This document shows, piece after piece, positions 16,986 through 26,593 of a stretch of DNA of 64,000 nt. This stretch comes from Oceanococcus sp964629015 (lineage in GTDB: Bacteria; Pseudomonadota; Gammaproteobacteria; Nevskiales; Oceanococcaceae). Numbering within the stretch: position 1 is the first letter of the stretch; every line of letters begins with the position of its first letter. Position numbers and translations under genes: made by a program. The notes under the pieces were generated by a model. That model was not told the origin of the DNA. It ran no database searches and saw only the letters and a program-made list of their open reading frames with translations. Location of the stretch: assembly GCA_964629015.1 (NCBI GenBank), contig CAZVMN010000008.1:124001-188000 (forward strand). Reading direction: 5' to 3'.

Positions 16986-18146
16986 GTGCCTGATCTTTTC
17001 CACACCATTGAAGCCGTTCTGGTTGCCGTTTTTGGGGCGGCGGCTTTGTGGGCGTTGCTTCGATTGCGCGAGCACCTGCAGAGGGCCACGTTTTACTTTG
17101 TCATGGCGGTGCTGTTGGCGGGGGCTTTGATGCCGCTGGCCACGCTGGTGGTTTCACACAACCTTCAGCACATCATGCTGGGTATCTCTCGCACTTTGTT
17201 CGCGGCGGCTCTGTTTGTGGGGTGCCTGGAGGTGTGGCGCATCACCAACCTTCTGAACCGACAACTGGCCCGCAAACAGGATGCAGAGCGCCAGCTCACC
17301 GAGAATCGTGAGCATCTGCAACGCTTGATCATGCAACGTACAGAGGCTTTGCGTTCGGAAATTAGTGAGCGCAGCAAGCTGCAGGAATCCCTGGCCAATT
17401 ACACCCAGATGCTGGAAAAAGAGCTGCAGGCTGCAGCGCAGGCGCAAAGCGCGATGCAGACCGAACTGCCGAGCTGTCAGCACCTGCGGGTGGCTGCTCA
17501 TAGCTTCGCTCGGGATCAGGTCAACGGCGACATGTTTCATGTTGATCTTCGGCCGGATGGCGATCTGATCGTGATGGTCGGGGATGCCATGGGGCATGGG
17601 GCTGCGGCGGGCTTCATGACCGTGCTGGTGCGCACGGCACTCAAAACTATGAACCTGGACCGCTCACCCGCGGAGATTCTGTCCGAGCTCAACCGGCTGA
17701 TGAATGAGCAGGACAGTGGGGTGTATCTGACCGCGGTGTTGGCGCGCATCAGCCCTGATGGCCGGTGTCAGATCGCTCACGCCGGACATCCCTCATCGAT
17801 CGTTCTGCGTGGACACGAAACGCTGGAATATCTGCGCGCTGGCGGCTTCGCCCTGGGTATGTTTGATTTGCCCAGCGTCGATTACACCCAGCAGGAGCTG
17901 CACCTCAATCCCGACGACCGCCTGCTGTTGTACACCGATGGTGTGACCGAGGTGCGCAACGCTGAAGGCAAGGAGTATGGGTGGGATCGTCTCGACGACG
18001 CATTGCGCGACAGCGATCCCGCGTCGGTCGAAAACGCGCTGATGCAAGTGTTAGAGCACGTCTACGATTTCTGTGGCGATCAACCGATGACGGATGACAT
18101 CACCTTGTTGCTGGTCGAATACAAGGGCAACGCCGCAGCGGCTTAG
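16986..18146 (+). CDS. SpoIIE-type PP2C phosphatase with N-terminal membrane region
   Basis: 386-aa sensor-effector with three hydrophobic segments in the first 85 residues, a coiled-coil linker (about 90-155), and a C-terminal PP2C-like domain. Phosphatase motifs are GDAMGHGAAAGF, YTDGVTEVRN and DDITLLLVE, whose Asp residues bind the metal ions. Such proteins dephosphorylate anti-sigma-factor antagonists in partner-switching pathways; no partner gene is nearby. The start is GTG. The stop region overlaps the converging gene by four bases. Confidence 0.88.
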   Translation: MPDLFHTIEAVLVAVFGAAALWALLRLREHLQRATFYFVMAVLLAGALMPLATLVVSHNLQHIMLGISRTLFAAALFVGCLEVWRITNLLNRQLARKQDAERQLTENREHLQRLIMQRTEALRSEISERSKLQESLANYTQMLEKELQAAAQAQSAMQTELPSCQHLRVAAHSFARDQVNGDMFHVDLRPDGDLIVMVGDAMGHGAAAGFMTVLVRTALKTMNLDRSPAEILSELNRLMNEQDSGVYLTAVLARISPDGRCQIAHAGHPSSIVLRGHETLEYLRAGGFALGMFDLPSVDYTQQELHLNPDDRLLLYTDGVTEVRNAEGKEYGWDRLDDALRDSDPASVENALMQVLEHVYDFCGDQPMTDDITLLLVEYKGNAAAA

Positions 18147-18778
18147 CTGAGCGGCAAAAACCGTATGTGGGCGCCGGGCTCGGCTTGTTTCGCGACCTGA
18201 ATCAAGTCCGACGCAACCTGCCGCGCGTCGATGGCTCGATAACGTTTGAGAGGGCCGGGTAGCAGTGCATTGAGGAGCGGTGCGCAGGCTTGCGCCAAAT
18301 CTTCCGCGCGGCGGGTTTCGCTACGCTCGCCCAGAAGCAACGACGGACGCAAGATCTCCAGGCTGTCGAAGCCCAGTGCGCGCAGAGCGTTTTCCATGCG
18401 TCCTTTGACCCGGCTGTAGTGCGATGGCGAGTTGGGGCTGGCACCCAAGGCGCTGATCACCGCAAAGCCGGGGACACCCGCGGATCTGGCGGCTTCAGCC
18501 GTGCTCAAGACATAGTCGTGATCGACCTTGACCAAGCCATCGCGTCCCGCTTTACCGGTGGTTGTGCCGAGGCAACACAACACGGTGTCGAGATTCTCGC
18601 AGCGGGCCTGGTTGGTGAGTTGCTCGAAATCGACTTGTGCCCACTCCAGGCGGGGGTGAGAAAACGGCGCGGCACGTCGTGCCCACACCCGAACCTCAAC
18701 CACCGAATCATCGGCGAGCAACTGATCCAGCGCCGCAGCGCCGACCAGGCCGGTTGCCCCGATCAGGCCGACGCGCAT
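18143..18778 (-). CDS. NAD(P)-binding Rossmann protein, HTATIP2-like
   Basis: 211-aa atypical short-chain dehydrogenase-like protein with the dinucleotide loop GATGLVG at residues 8-14, CCLGTT near 69, and the SHYSRVKGRMENAL segment that supplies the Tyr/Lys pair (YSRVK). The family is annotated as HTATIP2-like or NAD-dependent epimerase/dehydratase; its substrate is unknown. It lies 3 nt after the DAHP synthase on the same strand, perhaps in one transcript. Confidence 0.8.
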   Translation of the reverse strand: MRVGLIGATGLVGAAALDQLLADDSVVEVRVWARRAAPFSHPRLEWAQVDFEQLTNQARCENLDTVLCCLGTTTGKAGRDGLVKVDHDYVLSTAEAARSAGVPGFAVISALGASPNSPSHYSRVKGRMENALRALGFDSLEILRPSLLLGERSETRRAEDLAQACAPLLNALLPGPLKRYRAIDARQVASDLIQVAKQAEPGAHIRFLPLS

Positions 18779-18781
18779 GGC

Positions 18782-19858
18782 TTAAGCCGCTTTCTTTTGG
18801 CGGCGCGTGCGCACCGCCGTGGCCAGCTTGCGCAGCAGCACATCGGTATCGTCCCATCCCAGGCAGGCGTCGGTGATGCTCTGGCCATAGGTGGGGGTGG
18901 CGCCCGGTTCGACGTCTTGACGTCCAGCGACCAGATGGCTTTCCACCATGACGCCGAATATGCGGTTGTCACCGGTGGCGATCTGATTGCCCAGATCCTC
19001 GGCCACAATCAGCTGACGCTCGTGATTTTTCTGGCTGTTCGCATGGCTGCAATCGACCATGATCTTGCTCGGCAGGCCGGCTTTTTCCAACATCGCAGCG
19101 GTGGCATCAATATGCTCGGCCTCGTAGTTCGGGCCACTGGACCCGCCGCGCAGTATGACGTGGGTTTGATCGTTGCCGGTGGTCTCGAAGATGGAGACGG
19201 CGCCAGCCGTGGTCAACGACAGGAAGCGGTGTGGGTTGCGTGCCGACTGGATGGCGTCCACGGCAACCTTGATGTTGCCTTCTGTGCCGTTCTTGAAACC
19301 GACAGCGCAGGACAGCCCGGAACCCATTTCGCGATGCAGCTGGCTCTCTGTGGTGCGCGCTCCGATGGCGCCCCAGCTGACCAGATCAGAAATGTATTGC
19401 GGGGTCAGGATGTCGAGGTATTCGACACCGGCCGGCATGCCGCTGTCGTTGAGTTCGAGCAGCAGCTTGCGTGCGCTGCGCAGGCCTTTGTCGATCTGGA
19501 AACTGTCGTTCAGATCAGGATCGTTGATCAGACCTTTCCAGCCGACCGTGGTGCGCGGCTTCTCAAAGTACACGCGCATCACGATGACGATATCATCGGC
19601 CAATTCTTCGCGCAGACGCGCAAGCTTGTTGGCGTAATCCTTGGCCGCAGCGGGGTCGTGGATCGAGCATGGTCCGACGATCGCGACGAGGCGGTCGTCC
19701 TGACCGTTGAGGACGTTGGCGATAGCATTGCGTGCCTGATCGACAGTCTCGGCCGCTGCATCGGTCAGCGGGATTTCACTGCGGACGACGTCCGGCGTGG
19801 AGACTTCAGTAATCGAGGCGATGCGCAGATTGTCGGTGCGTTGCATGATGTTGGGCAC
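18782..19858 (-). CDS. 3-deoxy-7-phosphoheptulonate (DAHP) synthase, class I
   Basis: First enzyme of the shikimate pathway, joining phosphoenolpyruvate and erythrose-4-phosphate. 358 aa, matching AroF/G/H length. Motifs seen are VAIVGPCSIHD, MRVYFEKPRTTVGWKG, GARTTESQLHREM, GFKNGT and IMVDCSHANSQK, with the metal-binding Cys, His and Glu residues. Which aromatic amino acid inhibits it cannot be told safely. The gene diverges from hrpB. Confidence 0.95.
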   Translation of the reverse strand: MPNIMQRTDNLRIASITEVSTPDVVRSEIPLTDAAAETVDQARNAIANVLNGQDDRLVAIVGPCSIHDPAAAKDYANKLARLREELADDIVIVMRVYFEKPRTTVGWKGLINDPDLNDSFQIDKGLRSARKLLLELNDSGMPAGVEYLDILTPQYISDLVSWGAIGARTTESQLHREMGSGLSCAVGFKNGTEGNIKVAVDAIQSARNPHRFLSLTTAGAVSIFETTGNDQTHVILRGGSSGPNYEAEHIDATAAMLEKAGLPSKIMVDCSHANSQKNHERQLIVAEDLGNQIATGDNRIFGVMVESHLVAGRQDVEPGATPTYGQSITDACLGWDDTDVLLRKLATAVRTRRQKKAA

Positions 19859-19891
19859 AGCCGTGCTTGAGAAAACCCCACATTGTAAGGG

Positions 19892-22318
19892 ATGAATCTG
19901 TCGGAATTACAGACACGCCACGCGGACTTGCCCATTTGGGACGCTCTGCCGGCATTGCGCGCACGCTTGAGCGAGCACACGGGGGCGATTCTGGTCGCGC
20001 CGCCGGGGGCGGGCAAAAGCTCCATGGTGCCCTTGGCGCTGCTCGACGAAGCGTGGATGAACGGACGCAAAATTCTGGTCTTGGAGCCGCGCCGTTTGGC
20101 CGCTCGTGCGCTGGCTTGGCGCATGGCGGAGCTGTCCGGACAGCCGCTGGGGCAGTTGGTTGGCTTGCGCACGCGTGACGACACCCAGGTCAGTCAGAGC
20201 ACGCGCATTGAGGTGCTGACCGAAGCGTTGTTGACCCGTCGTATCCAGAGCGCGCCTGAGTTGGATGACGTGGGTCTGGTGATCTTTGACGAGTTTCACG
20301 AGCGCAGCCTGGATGCGGATCTGGGTTTGGCCCTGGTGCGCGATGTGCAGGCGGGGCTGCGCGACGATCTGCGCATTTTGCTGATGTCGGCCACCCTGGA
20401 ACAGGACGATCTTGCCACCAGGCTGGATGTGCCGGTGGTACAAACGCATGGACGCAGCTTTCCGGTCGATGTGCGTTACGCCAAGCCGCGGAGTGAGCGT
20501 TTGGATGATGGCGTGGCGGCGAGCGTGCGCGCCGCCCTGGCTGACAATGAGGGCGATGTTCTGGTGTTTCTGCCCGGCGAGGGCGAGATTCGTGCGGTGG
20601 CGCGCAAGCTCGATGGCTTACCGCCGGAGCTGAGTGTTCACCCGCTTTACGGGCGTCTGCCGAGAGCGGCGCAGCAAGCGGCGATGGCAGCCTCAGCGCA
20701 AGGCCAGCGCAAAGTGGTTCTGGCTACGGCGGTGGCCGAATCCAGCATCACCATTGCGGGCGTCCGGGTGGTGATCGACGCCGGTTTGATGCGCGTGCCG
20801 GTGTATGACCCGAATGCCGGTTTTGCTCATCTGGCCACGCGACGGGTGAGTCGTGATGCAGCGGATCAACGCGCCGGTCGCGCCGGGCGCACGGCGCCTG
20901 GGGTGTGCATCCGCTTGTGGTCATCTGAAGAGGTTTTGTCCGCTCACCGCGTGCCCGCTTTGCGCAGTGCGGATTTGAGCTCTGTGGCGTTGAATGTGGC
21001 CGCCTGGGGTAGCGAGCCACAATGGCTGGAAGCACCGCCGTCGGGCCCTTGGGCACAAGCCATGGATTTGCTGCGGGAGCTGGATTTGACCGATGCGCGC
21101 GGGCGCATCAACGCACGCGGTCGAAAGGTTGCCGCTTGGGGCGCGCATCCGCGCATCGGTGCCATGTTGCTGGCTGCGCGCCGTGACGATGACAAGGCGA
21201 TGGCCTGCGATTTGGCCGCGTTGTTGGAATCGGATGATCGCGCGGGCAATGTGACCGATATTCATCAGCGCTGGTTGGCTTGGCGCCACGGCGGCGCTTC
21301 ACGTGCCACGGTGCAGGCATTGAGCCGGGACAGCGAGCGGTGGCGCAAACGTATCGGCGTCTCGAAGGCGGTTGCCGAGGCCGATGCCGGGGTTTTGCTC
21401 GCTCACGGTTTTGTCGATCGCATTGCACGGCAGCGTCAAGTCGGTTCTGCACAGTATCAACTGGCTAATGGACGCGGCGCGCGTTTGCCCGATGCGGATC
21501 CTTTGATCGGACAAAGCTTTCTGGTGGTGACGGATCTGGATGGCCAGCGCGAAGCCCGCATCCGCCTCGCCGCCGCGCTGAACGAAACGGATTTTGAGCA
21601 GGCTTTTGCGGAGCAGATCGAGTGGCGCGAGCAGATCGCCTTCAATCCCGGCAACGGCACAGTCGAGTGTCAGCGTGAGCGCGCCTTTGGCCGCCTGGTT
21701 CTGGCGCGCCAAGCGTTACCCAAACCGGATGCGGGGCAGGTCTGCCAGGCTTTGATCGACGGTTTGAAGGACAAGGGTTTCGCCATGCTCGACTGGTCAG
21801 GGCCCGCCGCACGGATGCGCGCGCGGATTGCGTGTCTGGCTGGCGAGGATTGGCCGGCCATGGACGACGCCAGTCTGATCACCAACCTGGATCAGTGGCT
21901 CGGCCCCTGGCTGTTCGGTCTTCGCGGGGTGGCCGACATCAGCGCTGGCAAATTGGCAGAAGCGCTTTCGGCCTCGCTGACACCGGCGCAACAGAAGCGT
22001 TTGCGTGAGGAAGCGCCCGATGCGGTGAGCTTGCCGAACGGTCGTCAAGTCAGGCTCGACTACGCCGCTGAGGATGGCCCGGTACTGGCGGTCAGAATGC
22101 AGGATATGTATGGCCAGGACGCAGCGCCGCTGGTGGCTGGGCGACCAGTGTTGCTGCACTTGCTGTCGCCGGCGCGGCGCCCGCTGGCAGTGACCCGCGA
22201 TCTGGCCAGCTTCTGGCGCAATGCCTGGCCGGATGTACGCAAGCAAATGCGTGGTCGCTATCCCAAGCATCACTGGCCGGAGCAACCTTGGGATTCCGCG
22301 GCAGTGCGTTTGAACTAG
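19892..22318 (+). CDS. hrpB: ATP-dependent RNA helicase HrpB
   Basis: DEAH/RHA-type helicase of 808 aa, equal to the usual HrpB length. Walker A is APPGAGKSSMVPL (near 36-48), motif II is DEFHERS near 131, SAT lies near 172, and motif VI is DQRAGRAGRTAPG near 328. The HrpB C-terminal domain follows, ending RYPKHHWPEQPWD. RNA substrates and role are poorly known for the family. Its stop overlaps the converging mtgA stop by four bases. Confidence 0.94.
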   Translation: MNLSELQTRHADLPIWDALPALRARLSEHTGAILVAPPGAGKSSMVPLALLDEAWMNGRKILVLEPRRLAARALAWRMAELSGQPLGQLVGLRTRDDTQVSQSTRIEVLTEALLTRRIQSAPELDDVGLVIFDEFHERSLDADLGLALVRDVQAGLRDDLRILLMSATLEQDDLATRLDVPVVQTHGRSFPVDVRYAKPRSERLDDGVAASVRAALADNEGDVLVFLPGEGEIRAVARKLDGLPPELSVHPLYGRLPRAAQQAAMAASAQGQRKVVLATAVAESSITIAGVRVVIDAGLMRVPVYDPNAGFAHLATRRVSRDAADQRAGRAGRTAPGVCIRLWSSEEVLSAHRVPALRSADLSSVALNVAAWGSEPQWLEAPPSGPWAQAMDLLRELDLTDARGRINARGRKVAAWGAHPRIGAMLLAARRDDDKAMACDLAALLESDDRAGNVTDIHQRWLAWRHGGASRATVQALSRDSERWRKRIGVSKAVAEADAGVLLAHGFVDRIARQRQVGSAQYQLANGRGARLPDADPLIGQSFLVVTDLDGQREARIRLAAALNETDFEQAFAEQIEWREQIAFNPGNGTVECQRERAFGRLVLARQALPKPDAGQVCQALIDGLKDKGFAMLDWSGPAARMRARIACLAGEDWPAMDDASLITNLDQWLGPWLFGLRGVADISAGKLAEALSASLTPAQQKRLREEAPDAVSLPNGRQVRLDYAAEDGPVLAVRMQDMYGQDAAPLVAGRPVLLHLLSPARRPLAVTRDLASFWRNAWPDVRKQMRGRYPKHHWPEQPWDSAAVRLN

Positions 22319-23007
22319 TGCGCGCTGGGCAGGTGCTGGGCACCCAGCTGCTCCATCTGTTCCTCAATCCATGCGCCACGTTCAACTGCATGGGCGCTGC
22401 CCGGGGTGAGCTTGCGCGGGCTCGGGAGCAGCGCAATCAAGCGAGCGGCCTGATTGCGACTCAGTTGTTTGGGTGACACGCCAAAATGGTGTTGCGCGCC
22501 GGCCCAGGCCCCGTAAACGCCTGGGGCAAACTCCGCGATATTGAGATAGACCTCAAGAATGCGCGGTTTGGGCCAGAGCAGTTCCAGCCACAGCGTGATC
22601 CAGGCTTCCAACGCCTTTCGCAGGTAGCCGCCTGGCCAGAGAAATAGGTTTTTGCTGGTCTGCTGGCTGATCGTGCTAGCCCCGCGGGATGGCCCGCCGG
22701 GTGCGCTGAGGACATCGGCCAGGGCTTCGAAATCAAAGCCGAGATGCTGAGGAAATTTTTGATCCTCGGCGGCCACGGCCGCCAACGGCAGAGCGTCACC
22801 CAGATCGGCGTAGGCCACCCAGTGACGTTGCTGCCGAGGCGCTTCGGATTGCAGCATGTAGCTGGTGATGGGCGGATTGATCCGGCGCAGTGGCAGCAGG
22901 ACAAAAGCCGGAAGACAGGCCAAGATCACAGCCACGAGGAGCACGGTTTTCCAGCGCGATGTTTTGCGCTTGGGGGGCGTGAGCGGGAGCTGGCTCCGCG
23001 GTTTCAT
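22315..23007 (-). CDS. mtgA: Monofunctional biosynthetic peptidoglycan transglycosylase MtgA
   Basis: GT51 enzyme polymerising lipid II in the periplasm. One N-terminal membrane anchor (WKTVLLVAVILACLPAFVLL) precedes the transglycosylase domain with VAAEDQKFPQHLGFD (catalytic Glu) and GASTISQQTSKNLFLW. The ATG at 23007 gives 230 aa, close to the family; upstream in-frame starts at 23082 and 23133 would add an unusual polar leader, and no ribosome-binding site decides between them. Confidence 0.9.
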   Translation of the reverse strand: MKPRSQLPLTPPKRKTSRWKTVLLVAVILACLPAFVLLPLRRINPPITSYMLQSEAPRQQRHWVAYADLGDALPLAAVAAEDQKFPQHLGFDFEALADVLSAPGGPSRGASTISQQTSKNLFLWPGGYLRKALEAWITLWLELLWPKPRILEVYLNIAEFAPGVYGAWAGAQHHFGVSPKQLSRNQAARLIALLPSPRKLTPGSAHAVERGAWIEEQMEQLGAQHLPSAH

Positions 23008-23153
23008 CTGCCCGGGGCGCAGCTCGCCAATGCCGGCAGCGCTTGGCCACCCTTGCGGTGTTGTGTGTGATCTGTGATCCATGCGCGGCATTGTAGGCAA
23101 TCGCGCCGCGCGGCTTGCTGCCAGTTTGGGCATCGATTAGAGTCGCGCTCGTC

Positions 23154-23256
23154 ATTGGGGAGTAGCTTCCTGTCGTCTCGCGGCAGGGCCTGTATCAACA
23201 GACTTGGCCAACAGGCCATGGTGCAGGCAGCCCTCGGCCTAGCAAGACCTTTGACT
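23154..23256 (+). promoter_or_regulatory. yybP-ykoY manganese riboswitch
   Basis: The leader contains the two conserved loops of this class: TGGGGAGTAGC (23156-23166) and AGCAAGACCTTTGAC (23241-23255), separated by a variable paired arm. The family senses Mn2+ and commonly sits before manganese exporters, including UPF0016 genes such as the one downstream. The rest of 23008-23312 holds the mtgA upstream sequence and the expression platform. Confidence 0.85.
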
Positions 23257-23290
23257 ACACCGCTTCGGACTGGCCGGGGAGGGTGTAGTC
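23253..23290 (+). promoter_or_regulatory. Riboswitch expression-platform hairpin
   Basis: GACTACACC (23253-23261) pairs perfectly with GGTGTAGTC (23282-23290). The left arm begins in the conserved CTTTGAC of the riboswitch, so forming this hairpin would compete with the aptamer. No T tract follows; control of translation or Rho access is more likely than intrinsic termination. Confidence 0.55.
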
Positions 23291-23321
23291 ATCGTGTGCA
23301 TCTGGCCAGGGAGTGTATTTC

Positions 23322-23897
23322 GTGGAAGCTTTTCTTGTCTCGACCGGTATCGTGGCCCTGGCCGAAATCGGTGATAAAACCCAGCTGCTGGCATTGGTTC
23401 TGGCCGCGCGCTTCAAGCAGCCCACGCCGATTGTTGCCGGCATTCTCATTGCGACCATCCTGAATCATTTTGTCGCCGCGGCGGTTGGCGCGTCGGTGAC
23501 CAGCGTGCTCGGGCCACAAGCGTTGCACTGGGTGCTGGGTGTGTCGTTCATCCTGATGGCGGGTTGGATGATGATTCCTGACAAGCTGGATGACGCCGAT
23601 GCCGCGCACACACGCTTCGGGGTGTTCGGCACGACATTGGTGACGTTCTTTCTGGCCGAGATTGGCGACAAGACCCAAGTCGCCACGGTGGCTTTGGCCG
23701 CTCAATATGACGCCTTGGCCGTGATTGTGGCTGGCACCACGCTGGGTATGATGCTGGCCAATGCGCCGGTGGTTTATTTCGGTGATCGGGTGTCCAAGAC
23801 CATCCCCGTGCGCTGGGTTCATGGCATTGCAGCGGCGATTTTTGCTGTGCTCGGCGTGCTGGCGATCGTGCGTGCGTTTGGACTGGCTGAGCACTAA
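23322..23897 (+). CDS. UPF0016/GDT1 family manganese exporter (MneA-like)
   Basis: 191-aa inner-membrane cation transporter with six hydrophobic segments and the duplicated motif EIGDKT (at about 15 and 111), which forms the ion site. Homologues export Mn2+. The GTG at 23322 is chosen because AGGGAG lies 8 nt upstream and the protein then begins MEAFLVSTGIVALAEIGDK, the usual family N terminus. The upstream Mn riboswitch supports the assignment. Confidence 0.92.
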   Translation: MEAFLVSTGIVALAEIGDKTQLLALVLAARFKQPTPIVAGILIATILNHFVAAAVGASVTSVLGPQALHWVLGVSFILMAGWMMIPDKLDDADAAHTRFGVFGTTLVTFFLAEIGDKTQVATVALAAQYDALAVIVAGTTLGMMLANAPVVYFGDRVSKTIPVRWVHGIAAAIFAVLGVLAIVRAFGLAEH

Positions 23898-24502
23898 TCG
23901 GCGGCGGAGGGCAGAGTGCGCATCCAGAAGGTCATCGGCTTGGCGCTGGACACTGTCTCGCCGATGTCCGGCCATGACAGGGATGTGCGCAATTGGCTTT
24001 GACGCTGGTAGCCGCGGCGTTGCCAGAAGGCATCGTTGGGCACGTAGTCCACGGGTTTAAGCGGGTGGTCTGCAGGGCGCTCAACGGCGCAAAAGGCACA
24101 CTGCTGTAAACCCAGCTCGCGGGCGTGTGCCTCGCGCAGTTCAAAGAAGCGAACACCCAGCCCGCGACCGCGATAAGCCGGCAGCAAGACCGATTCGCCG
24201 AAGTAATCGATGGCGCTCAAATCCATCCCGGCCTCGACGAAGGGCTGCTGCATGTCGCGCGGTGCATCGGCCAGCGGAATGACGGTGGACGCACCCACGC
24301 ATTGCGATCCATCCCAGACCAGAATGCACAGCGCGCGAGGGCAATCGACGTAGACCTTGAGGTAGTCCGCTTCGAAGGCGCGGCTGCCTTCGTACAAATA
24401 CGGCCATTCGCGAAACACCGCGCAGCGCATTTCGGCCAGCGCATCAAGATGATCCTTGATGTCTTGGCCGTAGAGGTTTTCGATGCGCAGCGTGCCGTTC
24501 AA
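23894..24502 (-). CDS. GNAT family N-acetyltransferase
   Basis: 202-aa protein with the acetyl-CoA binding motif LLPAYRGRGLGVRFFELRE near residues 106-124 and the downstream CAFCAVERP strand and NDAFWQRRGY. Substrate unknown. Its stop overlaps that of the converging manganese exporter by four bases. Confidence 0.82.
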   Translation of the reverse strand: MNGTLRIENLYGQDIKDHLDALAEMRCAVFREWPYLYEGSRAFEADYLKVYVDCPRALCILVWDGSQCVGASTVIPLADAPRDMQQPFVEAGMDLSAIDYFGESVLLPAYRGRGLGVRFFELREAHARELGLQQCAFCAVERPADHPLKPVDYVPNDAFWQRRGYQRQSQLRTSLSWPDIGETVSSAKPMTFWMRTLPSAAD

Positions 24503-24543
24503 TCGGGTGTTCCCCGGGGAGCTTCTGATTCGATCAGAGGCGC

Positions 24544-25797
24544 CTACAGGTAGTGAGTGAGCTCCAACTGAACATAGTCGTCCTGGCGGATCGGGTAAAA
24601 CAGTGCATCGCGCGGGTCGATGTTGCTGAACAAGCGCATCTCCAGGCTGACTTTGGTGCTGCCATTCAGACGGCGGCTGGCTTCCAGACTGATGAAACGA
24701 CTGCCGCGATCCAGATCCATGACCACCCCGCCGAGCAAGGTGGTGTCGCGCACGTCATTGGCGGCCAGACGGGTGGCTAAGAACAGATCATTCTGGAATC
24801 CATTGTCGGCCTCGTCATTGCGTTCGTCCCACAAGTATTCGGCCAGATAGCCAATGTCCCAGGCGCTTTCAAGCACACCGTACTGGGTGTATTCAAAGCC
24901 GCCCGTGGCCGCGCCGTATTTTTCACCAACCAAGGCGGGGGGCTGGCCCGGGCTCTGCGCGAGCAAGCCCTGGTCACGCCAGACCGCTTCGAGCTTCAGC
25001 AACCACGATCCCACGGTGTATTGGGCATCCAGACTGAGTTGGTCAAGCAAGCCATAGAATGGCTGAAGCGCGCTGGGTTGTGGACCATCGGCGGTGTTGA
25101 CGATGTTGGCCGCGAGCAATTGTGGGTTGCGCGCGGTGCCGCTAAACCAGGCCAGACCGTAATCGAGTGCGCCCAGGTATCCCTGCACGCGTAGGGCATA
25201 GTCCAGATGCTTCTCTTCGTCGGAGGATTCGTAGACAGCGTCGTCTCGGAGCACCGGCAAGGGCGCGCGCAGACGGCCCGCCTCACCCGTGAAAGGACGT
25301 TCACGGAAGTACGGCAGCGCATAGGCCTGCACACTGACATTGCCCAGGGCCCAGTTGAGGCGCAGCATGGGCTGACCGAGTTTGTCTTCACCATCAATGT
25401 TTTCGACCGTATCGGTCTGATTGATGATGTCGACCAGATGCAGCAGCTCGGTTTTGCCCCAGAACACCTTGGAGACACCCAGACGGACTTCCAGGCTGTT
25501 GAACACACCCTGCCAGTAGAACTCGCGCAGGTCGATATGGCTGCGCTCGTCGTCGCTGCCGTCAAAGCGCGCGAAGGGGGCAATGGTTACGCTGAAGTCG
25601 CGGTTCCACTCGGCGTACCACTCGCTGAGCACGGACACCGAGAGATTGCCGTCGGTCTGGCTTTCAAAGGCCGCGCTTTGTGCAAAGGCCCGACCTTCCA
25701 GACTCAACTCGGTGTCGAATTGCTGATAAAACTCGGCCGAGGCCGGTTGCGCCGCCGCCAGCAAGCAGGCGGCGCCCAGTTTTGCGATCCAGCGCAT
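24544..25797 (-). CDS. Outer-membrane beta-barrel protein (DUF1302-like)
   Basis: 417-aa exported protein; the signal peptide ends at about ASA (residues 1-21). The segment LGVSKVFWGKTELLHLVDIINQTD near 107-130 resembles the DUF1302 core motif (x-W-G-E-S/T near INxxD). Alternating polar/hydrophobic strands run to the C-terminal LELTHYL. It is the last gene of the TetR-RND-LolA-like operon, 4 nt after the LolA-like gene, and probably provides the outer-membrane part of that transport route. Confidence 0.75.
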   Translation of the reverse strand: MRWIAKLGAACLLAAAQPASAEFYQQFDTELSLEGRAFAQSAAFESQTDGNLSVSVLSEWYAEWNRDFSVTIAPFARFDGSDDERSHIDLREFYWQGVFNSLEVRLGVSKVFWGKTELLHLVDIINQTDTVENIDGEDKLGQPMLRLNWALGNVSVQAYALPYFRERPFTGEAGRLRAPLPVLRDDAVYESSDEEKHLDYALRVQGYLGALDYGLAWFSGTARNPQLLAANIVNTADGPQPSALQPFYGLLDQLSLDAQYTVGSWLLKLEAVWRDQGLLAQSPGQPPALVGEKYGAATGGFEYTQYGVLESAWDIGYLAEYLWDERNDEADNGFQNDLFLATRLAANDVRDTTLLGGVVMDLDRGSRFISLEASRRLNGSTKVSLEMRLFSNIDPRDALFYPIRQDDYVQLELTHYL

Positions 25798-25801
25798 CGC
25801 C

Positions 25802-26593
25802 TTAGCGGGCCCGAGCCAGACTGGCCTGGTCGAAGTCGCTGTCGCTCAATCCGTTCTGGAACGTGTAGTCGGTGAAGGTCAGGGTGGTGGATTTCCCCGT
25901 CTGCAGATTGACCATTTCCATTCGTGCGGGACGCCAGTGCTTGTCCAGATACTGCGCGTAGTCGTGGAAGGTCAAAGTCTTCAGGTGACTTTGCTTGCGG
26001 TCATAAAACTCGATCTTTCGCGCTTGATATTCGCTGGTGTCGATCCACGAGATTTGCTTGGTGTAACCCGATTTTTCGTCCACCGGGTAGCGCTCGATCA
26101 CGAAGCAACTCAGCTCACCGCAAGCCTCTTCACGCAAGTACTTGTAGGTGTACTTTTCCACTTCCTGCGAGGAGATGTCCTCATAAGCGAATTCCGAGCC
26201 CATGAAGGGGCCGGATTTGTTGTTTGAGGCAATGCGTTTGACGCGTTTGAGTGCGGGCAGATACAGCCATTGATCATCGTTGCCATCTTTGTGGCTGAAG
26301 GTGAGCAGTGCGGTGCCGCGTACATCTTTGGGCTGGTCAAAAATGATCAGGCTCTTGTCACCATCTCCATCCACTTCCAGCGAGCGGCTGCGCATCTCAC
26401 GCACGCTTTCCTGACCCTGCTTGTTGCGTAAAACCATGGTCATGGTCGATTCAGAATCGCTCCAGCCGAGGTCACGTTTGTCGGCTTCCACCGCGATCGC
26501 CAGACCTTGTTCTTCCGGTGTTTGTGCGATCGATAGCAACGGCAGCGCGGTGAGCGCGGTCAGTAGCAGGTTTTTAGGCGTAAGCAGCGTCAT
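25802..26593 (-). CDS. LolA-like outer-membrane lipoprotein-sorting family protein
   Basis: 263-aa periplasmic protein with signal peptide (cleavage near LLSIAQ). PF17131-type motifs are YLPALKRVKRIASNNKSGPF, MGSEFAYEDIS and the C-terminal TFTDYTFQNGLSDSDF. It overlaps the RND transporter gene by 20 nt, so it should be translated with it. It likely carries a lipid-like substrate between the transporter and the outer membrane. Confidence 0.88.
   Translation of the reverse strand: MTLLTPKNLLLTALTALPLLSIAQTPEEQGLAIAVEADKRDLGWSDSESTMTMVLRNKQGQESVREMRSRSLEVDGDGDKSLIIFDQPKDVRGTALLTFSHKDGNDDQWLYLPALKRVKRIASNNKSGPFMGSEFAYEDISSQEVEKYTYKYLREEACGELSCFVIERYPVDEKSGYTKQISWIDTSEYQARKIEFYDRKQSHLKTLTFHDYAQYLDKHWRPARMEMVNLQTGKSTTLTFTDYTFQNGLSDSDFDQASLARAR

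Noticed and set aside
18290..19870. 526-aa plus-strand open frame
   Set aside because: Antisense to the HTATIP2-like and DAHP synthase genes, both with clear motifs.
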